Assembly: GCA_964020155.1 (NCBI GenBank)
Contig: OZ026564.1
Span: forward strand, 447,501 to 511,500
Origin: Chondrilla cf. caribensis
Lineage: Eukaryota > Porifera > Demospongiae > Chondrillida > Chondrillidae
DNA: 64,000 nt
Direction: 5' to 3'
Each line of letters begins with the position of its first letter. Positions within the stretch are counted from its first letter, which is position 1. Positions 51,117 to 64,000 of the stretch are shown here, piece after piece. A program made the translations under genes and the position numbers. A model generated the notes under the pieces. The model did no database searches, was not told the origin of the DNA, and saw only the letters and a program-made list of their open reading frames with translations.

Positions 51117-54100
51117 GCCCTTGAATATTGTACAAAAACCCCTCTTTGTGGTGTTATGCTAGTTCTCCAGTGTCGATGTTGCCCTTTGAAATGCTGAATC
51201 AGGTGATATGACCCAACTACTGAACCCAGTTAGTATCAAACGAGAGATCAAATCAGATTGCTGAAGGGTGACCGCTACTGATCAAGTGACGCAGTGAACT
51301 CACTAACATTCTTATTGAATATATTACAATTAGTAATAGATTAGATTATGTAATGACACAAAGTAGATTCCTCACCCAACGGTCTGTTGTATCAGGTGGT
51401 ACTCCCTCTCCACAAGTACATATCTTAGGCATTTGGCTAACATGATAGGCATGTTTCCAGTCAACAGTCGAGGAAGTGTACCCTTGTCACCAGGCATCTC
51501 CTGACTACTTCTGTCATTGTCAAGATTCCTGTGTTCTGCTGTGTGTGATGTGTTGGGTTGAATTTGAACAGAAACTAAACACGCAATCGACATTGTTGTA
51601 TGTGTACGATTCTCAAGATTATACTTAAGCAGTGTGTCTGTTCGCTGTGCGGTCCTCTGATACTTGGAATAGCTAAGTTCAGACAAACCCGATATACGAC
51701 AATGTTATTTTCCTGGAAGGACGTGATGGAGTGTGTTGCAAGTGGTCGTTAGCGGTTCCACTTCTGACACGCATCTGTCATTCCTCTCTGTCGTGTGTGT
51801 ACATATCTCACCACAAAGCTCAGTGTAACATGTGTTCACTGCTAATATATTGACTGTATTGATTCACACCATTTATACCCCCCCTCCACCCCTCCCTCCG
51901 TCCCTCCCCTCTCCTTCCTCCTCCCTCTTCCCTCATCCCTCCTCCCCTCCCCCTCCGTCCCTCCCCTCTCCTTCCTCCTCCCCTCCCTCCTCCCTCCTCC
52001 CCTCCCCCTCCCTCCCTCCCCGTCCCTCATGGTACTCAGTGCTTGAGGTGTTCTTCTCACAGTCCATGTACTTTGTGAATGAGTCCGACCCGGTTGCTGT
52101 GGTTACCGTGAAGGCATCCAGTGTCCACCAGAGGAGTTACAACATCACAGTTTCCGTCAGAGAAGGAACAGCCACTTGTGAGTGCATTGCGTAGTGCATG
52201 CAGTGTGTACGCCTGTGTACGTATGTGGTGTGCTTTAGGCACTATGTGAGCATGTACAGTGTGTGTACATGTGAGTGTGTACAGTGTACATGTGAGTGTG
52301 TACAGTGTACATGTGAGCGTGTACAGTGTATGTACATATATATGTACAGGTTCCACAGTGTAGGACCCTCAGCTGGTCCTGTGTGTTCCCACAGAGAGGT
52401 CCAGGTATAGTTTACTCTAGCACGTATTGCTTCCAGTAGAGACCCATCAAATACAAATCACTTTTATGCATTTTGTGGGTCCCTTACAGTTGGTCTCAAT
52501 GAGTTTTACCTGTATTTCTACTGCTCTTTCAACTTACAGTCCTTGAGGACTACAACGCAGTAAGCTTTGACATCACCTTTGAGCCGGGAGAGTTGATGAA
52601 GACCATGGAGATTCCCATCATCGATGACCTCATAGCCGAGGGTGTGGAGGATGTCATGTTGGAAATCTTCATCCCAAAGTCATCACTTGCTCTGGGCGTG
52701 ATCTGCGGGAATACCCAGAGAGCGATGCTGGAGATATTGGACAATGATTGTAAGTTTGATGGACTTCACATTCACAATGATCCCACATCGTGGGTTACTG
52801 TACGTTGACACAAGCGAGGAGTTCAACCTGTTGATGGACCATTACTGTAGAGTTTGCTGTCCTGGGATGTTACCTATGAGTAGGTGTTGCTACGTGTATG
52901 GCCACACCTTCTTATGTTTACCTACATGTGGGCGTGCTATTTAGGACAAAGTGGTTAGCACTTTTAGCATATTCATGACATTGTGCATGTGTGCTAACAC
53001 AAGATTGATATTCAAATCTGTACCAATGCCATTCTGTATAGGATATATTCTCACAGGATGTTTTGAATTTGTGGTGTAGTGTGGCAGTAATGCATGCAAT
53101 TCTGGCCAATATGTATCTGCAGATGAGCAACCCTTACCCACGTTGATCACCTGTGTTTTTGTGGGCATACGTGACGGATGTTTAGATTATTAACATTTGT
53201 ACAATTTGTGTTAAATCTTGCAAGCATTGAGGTACTGAACCAGGGTTCATGTCATTTGCTTGTACCGGGAGAACTTTTTCGAATTGTTTTTATCACGGAT
53301 ATATCTCAAACATTTATAAGTAGGATTAGCGTTATTGGAACTGAGTGATGGCCACATTTCATGGTGAATGACACAGTGGGATTGCTTCCATTCATATTGC
53401 TTTTGCTGGAATTTACACATTGTGTGATTGTTTTGTACATCATCATCATGGCTATAACCATTGATGTTTGCATCATGTGTATGAACTTGTGGATGTGTCT
53501 GCACTTGTGCTTGGTTTTGTTGAGTTTGCAACTCATGTTGTGCAGTAGTGCACTGTATGACGTGTAGTGTTTGATTTTGTGTTGTGTTTAATTGCATTTG
53601 TGATGCATCAACACATTGTGTTTGGTTTTGATAGCAAGTTTCCATTTGATTGTTTTGATCAGAATCTGGATGAGAATTTAACTCTGCCATATGATCTTCT
53701 GAACTATAAATCAACTTACAGATGATCTCATTAGTACTGATTAATACACTATAATATTATGATGAACTTATTAATTACATAAAATGTTTCAAGCTCTGTT
53801 GGAGATCAACATAAGTATACATACGAGTGTCCTTCAAATATTGCTTTTCTTTATTTTGTTAATGGAAGTTAACATCTGATTTTGATTCAGGATCATACAA
53901 AAAGAATTTTTATCTCTGAGTAGTTTCTGAAAGTATATAAATAGTATACTGTATTTACCAGGTGGATTGGAAAGGATTTCACATACATATATTAATTAAG
54001 TGAATATTAAGTAACCTTCACAATACCACCAAGCTATTTGTAGCAAAAGAGAGCCATCCATGTCCTCCATCTTGTCAACGTTCACTGTCCTCCATCTTGT

Positions 54101-56862
54101 CTATGTTCACTATCCTCCATCTTGTCTACGATCGCTGTCCTCCATCTTGTCTATGTTCACTGTCCTCCATCTTCAAGTTGTCCACATTCATTGCTACATA
54201 AATCTTTGTGAGGTTCAATTCTTCCAACTTTGAAATTGATGAGGATGCCAGTTCTCTTGATGTGTACTTTGAAGTTGTCCGTGAAGTATCTCCTGGAGTG
54301 TACGTCCCTGCTGAATACACTTTTGACTTCCAAGCTCTGGTGAGGACAGTCAGTGGAACAGCTACTGGTAGCTACACACGCATTAACTTGATCATGTGTA
54401 CTATCAGTTGCATCAAAGGTTCACAAGGCACTCTCCACCCTCTTTCCGCCCACTCCTCACCCACTCTCCACCCACTCCCAACTCACTCTCCACCAAGCCT
54501 CCACCCACTCCTCACCCACTCTCCCCCTCTCCACTCACCATCATCACCACAGCTGGTAAAGCATGTAAACCAGATATCATAGTTTTATGTGTGCTCACTG
54601 ATGCAGAACATGTGGCAGATTTGTCAGAGTGACCTAATTACAATATCACTCCCTAAATATTGTGTGGGATCTCTCACAGAGCAAACAAATTATGCATCAC
54701 TATTTGTACATTTATTGTGACGTTTTAGTGCCATAATAACAAGACAAGGATTATTATATATAGTAATCTCCAATATTTGCAGCTGACAGAGTAAAGATTT
54801 CATTTCAAACATCTTACCTAACTGTGAGGGAGAACTCAACAAGTGTACAACTACAACTACAGAGTAGTGGACTGTATGGGAGAAGTTTCAATGTGTCCTT
54901 CATTTGTATTGCAGTCCTTCCAGTTGAAGCTAAAGGTATGAAGTTGCACACACTGAAAATATAATATATAATAATTAAATAGTAGCGGCATATAGATGTA
55001 TGTTTATATAGATATATGTATGTATAACATGTATTGTGATTGGTGTCAACATCAAGTAGAGATACGTACACATCTTGTGTATCCCTGAGATCCCCAGATG
55101 TGACAATTGATTAATGATTGATTGATCCCCAGATGCGACAATTGATTAATCAATTAGCTAGCAAAAATTAAGCAGGTGGCTAATCGGGATATATGTCATT
55201 TATATCATCTTTAGGAAGGAAACAAATTAACCCTTTGTATAAAGACCTTGGGCTTCACCCTTGGTATCTATACAAGGGCTTTATTCTCTGTCCTGAGAAT
55301 AGATTGATCAATTAGCTACCTAAAGGTCCGCAACTGGCTAATCAGGACACATGTTGAATCACCTTTTAGGAAGGAGACACAATCAATGGATCCCTTGATG
55401 CTTTCCTGCGTCTCTTTTCTGGAGGTGATTCAACTTGTTCATGTGCTCACCGTGGTCACCACACTATGTGTAGAGTAGGATAGCAAGGACGCTAGATTAC
55501 ACTGTAAATACTGTAGGTACACTCAGGATGTGTGTATGGTCATACACATACTGACTGGCCAGTATTATTATACTAGTCACACCTTCTCAAATAATCACAT
55601 GTAGATGATGAAGATTTCACAGCAGGTGTTCACACTGTACAGTTTGGAGAGAATAGTAATGTTTCCAGTACAGCTGAGATTACTATAGTGGATGATTCAT
55701 TGCCAGAATGTACCGAATCCTTCATCTGTGTCATCTTGAGACCAACAGGGGGAATCGGTATTGTCAGTGGAGACACTAACACAATCACTGTTGTTATTGA
55801 AGACGACGATGGTGAGTACAGCTCATTCACAATATCCCATGTGCTATAGCTATGAGAGAGATCATTGCCACAATTGAACAGTTTGTTGATTATTACAAGA
55901 CTTAGTTTATTCAACACAGTAACAGGGCTTGAAAAATAACCTTTTTATCTCTTAATTCATTAATACTTCTTAATAAGGTGAGTAGTGAACACGTCTGCAG
56001 CTGCTGACAATTTAATGTCCCACGTAGCACCATATCTCCAGTTTGTTGACACAAGTGTTGCTGGAGTTGAGGGAGACATTGTGAGCTTGATCGTGAATCG
56101 ATCCAGGACTATCACAAGAAGACTCATATGTACGGTTCGTACAGAATCAACTACAGCTATAGCAGGTGTGTTTACTGTGGGTCTGGTGTATACTGTGGGT
56201 CTGGTGTATACTGTGGGTCGGGTGTATACTGTGGGTCGGGTGTATACTGTGGGTCTGGTGTATACTGTGGGTCTGAAGTATACCGTGGGTCTGGTGTATA
56301 CTGTGGGTCTGGTGTATACTGTAGTTGTGGGATGTCTACATACATTAGTACATTCTATACATTATAATGTTGTTTCTAATTTAAAATTGATTTAGTTCAT
56401 CTGAAGCAAATTAGAGCCATATGCATATTAAGATAAATTGGGGATGTAGTGATGTGAAAACAGGGACTAATTGTACTGTTGACTAATTGTAGCTCATACT
56501 TCTGTGTGTATTGCAAATATACCTTTCCCTATAATGTATATTATTTTGTTTGGGAATTACATAGGTATGACATGTGGTATTTATATTATGCATTATTATT
56601 ATTTATTTTACCAGCAAATTGTATGTATGCATGTACCTAATTCCCTGTTAAATCCTCAGGAGTTGATTATCGTATGTTCACAAACTCTATTGAGTTCAAA
56701 CGGCAGAACACAGCATTTGAAGTGAAGACCATTTACCTTCAACTGTTGAAAGACAAGTTGTCTGAAGGCAAAGAATGTTTCCATGTTGCCCTGGAATGCA
56801 GGCCAAAGGACTTAACTGGGTGTTATCCACCCACAGCCACTGTGTGCATTCAAGGGAACTGA
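46980..56862 (+). CDS. Gene E: secreted protein with eight Calx-beta domains
   Basis: Exons are 46980-47061, 47126-47299, 47361-47600, 47704-47856, 48112-48339, 48620-48766, 48953-49165, 49883-50017, 50294-50638, 50847-51038, 52040-52177, 52540-52749, 54783-54935, 55605-55811, 56028-56165 and 56660-56862. They sum to 2958 nt, or 985 residues, with all junctions in phase 1. The signal peptide is MGNAKRSAALFLVACALLAS... . Exon 50294-50638 is unusual: it codes the end of one domain and the start of the next without an intron. Second halves end D-N-D or D-D-D after the E-x-x-E-x-F turn. The first six domains are divergent, while the last four exons are nearly the same as the end of gene D (40571-42449). 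The C-terminus is CIQGN-stop. Joining the old front (to 52749) to the young tail is inferred from phase and order; they could instead be separate remnants. Confidence 0.7.
47601..47657 (+). repeat. (GT)n microsatellite at a donor
   Basis: The exon ending D-N-D at 47600 is followed immediately by the GT run, so the donor is inside the microsatellite. The exon ending at 48766 has the same arrangement (GT run 48767-48860). Confidence 0.9.
47880..48090 (+). repeat. TGTACTGTATGTACTG minisatellite
   Basis: Short tandem units of 9-10 bases (TACTGTATG, TACTGTGTG) fill the intron before the exon at 48112. Confidence 0.9.
49245..49410 (+). repeat. 21- to 22-bp minisatellite
   Basis: About seven copies of CTTCCTGGTGTATGTACAT with short variable ends, in the intron between 49165 and 49883. 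Confidence 0.9.
51880..52030 (+). repeat. CCCTCC/TCC pyrimidine-rich repeat
   Basis: A C/T-only tract immediately precedes the acceptor of the exon at 52040. Confidence 0.9.
53247..53714 (-). CDS. Q/N/H-rich hypothetical ORF
   Basis: A 155-codon frame on the minus strand is strikingly rich in Gln, Asn, His and Thr (for example QTQQNQAQVQTHPQVHTHDA). It has no recognised domain, signal peptide or membrane segment. It lies in the long intron of gene E between 52749 and 54783, opposite to that gene. A poly-Q/N composition can arise from low-complexity DNA, so real coding status is doubtful. Confidence 0.2.
   Translation of the reverse strand: MIYSSEDHMAELNSHPDSDQNNQMETCYQNQTQCVDASQMQLNTTQNQTLHVIQCTTAQHELQTQQNQAQVQTHPQVHTHDANINGYSHDDDVQNNHTMCKFQQKQYEWKQSHCVIHHEMWPSLSSNNANPTYKCLRYIRDKNNSKKFSRYKQMT
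54060..54175 (+). repeat. 25-bp minisatellite, fifth array
   Basis: About five copies of the CCTCCATCTTGTCTA-type unit lie just before the dead type d half-exon at 54200. Confidence 0.9.
54200..54367 (+). pseudogene. Dead type d Calx-beta half-exon
   Basis: It codes [20 protein letters not shown] and the rest of a type d first half, close to 36940-37113. The acceptor AG present in paralogues (TTACAG|AA) is TACAT|AA here, the donor is GTAGCT instead of GTGAGT, and the matching second-half exon is missing. It is therefore left out of gene E. Exon lengths show inclusion would keep the frame but leave half a domain. Confidence 0.7.
56168..56327 (+). repeat. 18-bp minisatellite, second array
   Basis: About nine copies of the GTGGGTCTGGTGTATACT unit start at the donor of the exon ending at 56165, paralogous to 17354-17919. 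Confidence 0.95.
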
Positions 56863-57410
56863 TAATACACTGCAGTATACCAACTGCACTATAGTGTAGT
56901 GTAGTGTACCCAATTACAAGGGTACATTAATTTGTTTACAGAATTTAATTTTGTAGTATGCAAAGTGTAGTTAATCGTGTATCACAACTATAATATCATT
57001 GTATTGATTTCTATATTATATGCTTAGCTTAATTTGTATACGTACACATTCATGATCATAATTGATAATATTACAAACTAAATTATAATAGGGATGTTAT
57101 GAATTGTTTAAATACCTATAATAATGTTCCATATACATATAATTACTGTGAACTAGAATCGATGTAAATATTATAATACAAGTTGCTGCCTGTGTGTTGT
57201 AAGCCAACAGCTAATGTGTACTGTGTGGATCATGTACTGCCAGGCATGTATTAATTTTGTATACTTATAGTGCAAACACAATTATACTATATATTACAAC
57301 ATCCATTACCATAGAAACAGTACCATTATACAGCAATTTTATAATGTATAAAGCATTAGCAACAGTATAAAGCGTTAGCAACGGATGCTATACTGGTTAA
57401 GACATGGACA
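56863..57410 (+). other. Intergenic 3' flank of gene E
   Basis: The first 130 bases match the 3' flanks of genes B and D (GATAATACACTGCAGTATACC). The rest is AT-rich with no gene seen. Confidence 0.6.
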
Positions 57411-57610
57411 NNNNNNNNNNNNNNNNNNNNNNNNNNNNNNNNNNNNNNNNNNNNNNNNNNNNNNNNNNNNNNNNNNNNNNNNNNNNNNNNNNNNNNNNNN
57501 NNNNNNNNNNNNNNNNNNNNNNNNNNNNNNNNNNNNNNNNNNNNNNNNNNNNNNNNNNNNNNNNNNNNNNNNNNNNNNNNNNNNNNNNNNNNNNNNNNNN
57601 NNNNNNNNNN
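57411..57610. other. Assembly gap (200 N)
   Basis: Exactly 200 Ns, which looks like a conventional gap of unknown true length. It separates the Calx-beta cluster from the eIF2D N-terminal exons. Confidence 0.95.
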
Positions 57611-57792
57611 AAAAAGAAAGAAAGAATAATGGAATATGAAAAAAAGAAAAATAATGAGATATGAAAAAAAAGAATATGGAATATGAAAAAAAATTATGAA
57701 ATATGAAAAAAAGACTAATAATGGAATATGAAAAAAAAGAAGAAATTAGTACTTGACTGTGAAAAAAAGAACAATAGAAAATGAAAAAAGTG

Positions 57793-57995
57793 CAATAAAG
57801 CTGTACAGTTGAGAGGGCACACCCCACGCTCCTAAGCTGGGTGGCAGCTCAACTGTACAGCTTTATCCACTTCCTGTTTACATCGGGAAGTGTCCACACA
57901 GGTTGCTGTGTGTCTGTGCAGCTATGTGGTTACACACTGCACAGACACTCAGCAACTGTGTGGGCACTTCCTGAATGTAAACAGGAAGTAGCAAG
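57793..57995. repeat. Two adjacent fold-backs
   Basis: AAAGCTGTACAGTTGAG pairs with CTCAACTGTACAGCTTTA (57797-57864). TTCCTGTTTACATCGGGAAG and GTTGCTGTGTGTCTGTGCAG pair with their complements ending near 57989. An A-rich tract of GAATATGAAAAAAA units (57611-57790) precedes them. Confidence 0.75.
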
Positions 57996-58071
57996 TGTGA
58001 GTTTCGAACTCGGCTTCTGAGTTCTAAACCAACCCGTGTTAGCCTACCGGCCACAAGGGTCAGCCTAGAAC
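57995..58071 (-). mobile_element. tRNA-like SINE head, copy 1
   Basis: On the minus strand an A-box-like GTGGCCGGTAGGCTAACACG is followed by a B-box-like GAGTTCGAAACTC. A related head lies at 60125-60202, with shared flanking phrases (CACGCTC..AAGCTGG), so both belong to one repeat family. Confidence 0.5.
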
Positions 58072-58152
58072 AGTACCTCAAGAATGTCATATATAAACAA
58101 TGCATTGTGTACATTAGAGCCCACGGGCTCTTATGCAGTGAACACACACACA

Positions 58153-58289
<137 letters not shown>

Positions 58290-58351
58290 AAGGCAAATAT
58301 CTCTACATAATTATTATGTACATATGGGCTTAGCTAGGACTAGGACTATAC

Positions 58352-61291
<2,940 letters not shown>

Positions 61292-62128
61292 GACAAACGG
61301 AGACTAACGCGAATGTTCAGTCAAACGCGACGTTCAATCTGCTCACTCCAGCGCCAGCATAAGTTAACCATAGACACTCTAAACTATGAGTTAACTATGG
61401 GGCGAGTCTGCTGTACAGTATGATATCCTAGCTATTAACCATATATTATATAGGACAAAACAATTATAGTGCACGTGCTGATTTATTGGGATTCGCGACT
61501 GGTCTCCCAGCTAGAGTGTAAGTGTCTTCTGCATTCTCGGGATGACAAAGTACGTACACAGTCCCTGTATTTGGAAAATGTCTACAAAGGTGTCCATAAA
61601 TGTGTTCTTCATTGATATATTATATATAAATAATAATAATACACAACAGTAGTTCCTAAACTCTCTTCAGATATTGTAAGATAAGTGTATCAAGATGATT
61701 GGTTCAAGCTATGTAGGAAATTCCAAGTTTAATTTAATCGTTACATTTTTGGTAGACATGAAGGGATTAAGTGTTAATAATGCGTAATTGTACATGTTTT
61801 GCATCACTGTTCACCACAGTTCCATGCATCAGGAATTCAGCAAAAATAGATATTATTATGATAATAATTTAATATACGTAGTATTGTATTATACTAATAC
61901 TATGATTATTATAATACACAAATTTACCTACGTACATATGTACATAATCCCATGCGTAACAAAAAAACAAATAAATAATCAAAATTAAACACACAGATAC
62001 ACACATCAATGGTATAACATAATGACAGTATGCACTCTTAATAAAATCAGTACCACACGTGTATATTATAGCTATAATTAACATCAAAAAAATTATTAAG
62101 TAGGCAGGGTGTCAAATTGAAGAATCAA
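61292..62128. other. Intergenic between two minus-strand genes
   Basis: This should hold the 5' flank and promoter of eIF2D and the 3' UTR of the membrane-protein gene. It is AT-rich. No further exon, tRNA or transposon ends were recognised. Confidence 0.5.
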
Positions 62129-63661
<1,533 letters not shown>

Positions 63662-63688
63662 CTAGAAGAGTATGAATGTATGAACAGA

Positions 63689-63997
<309 letters not shown>

Positions 63998-64000
63998 ATG

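Overview
The window looks like metazoan nuclear DNA, most likely from a sponge. It has AT-rich introns bounded by GT/AG, many (GT)n and (CT)n microsatellites, minisatellites, and small DNA-transposon derivatives. Its main content is a plus-strand array of secreted Calx-beta-domain genes. The sponge assignment is inference: families of tandem Calx-beta genes are known from sponge aggregation factors. No operon, CRISPR or other prokaryotic feature is present.

Layout. Positions 12-65 hold a decayed signal-peptide exon. Gene A (666-5663) has 3 Calx-beta domains. A dead copy of it, with only a broken first exon and a relic last exon, lies at 6564-8352 and is split by a 1.1 kb near-perfect inverted repeat. 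Gene B (8846-18475) has 7 domains. Gene C (19064-25629) has 4 domains and no terminal exons of its own. Gene D (26380-42449) has 11 domains. Gene E (46980-56862) has 8 domains.

Almost every Calx-beta domain is coded by two exons. Every internal exon begins and ends in phase 1, so half-domains can be added, lost or skipped without changing frame. The summed exons of genes A, B, D and E each give an exact multiple of three ending in the same C-terminus (CIQGN-stop). A four-domain, eight-exon supermodule (a-b-c-d) occurs at 12913-16535, 26682-30906 and 33129-37540, and without d at 23192-25629. Genes A, C and D and the dead copy start with near-identical signal-peptide exons and upstream flanks.

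Conserved housekeeping genes lie to the right. The N-terminal exons of translation factor eIF2D are on the minus strand at 58352-61291, and its last two C-terminal exons are about 15 kb away at 43295-43650. Gene E, the last two exons of RNA polymerase III subunit RPC2 (with an in-frame stop) and a 200-base assembly gap lie between them. This is either a nested gene arrangement, a rearrangement or a misassembly. A minus-strand multi-pass membrane protein gene enters from the right edge (62129-63661).

The introns carry a TTAA-flanked transposon with a hAT-like element nested inside it, two pogo/Tigger-type elements (one with a dead transposase), a LINE 3' fragment, tRNA-like SINE heads and fold-back elements. 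Several minisatellites sit exactly at splice sites.
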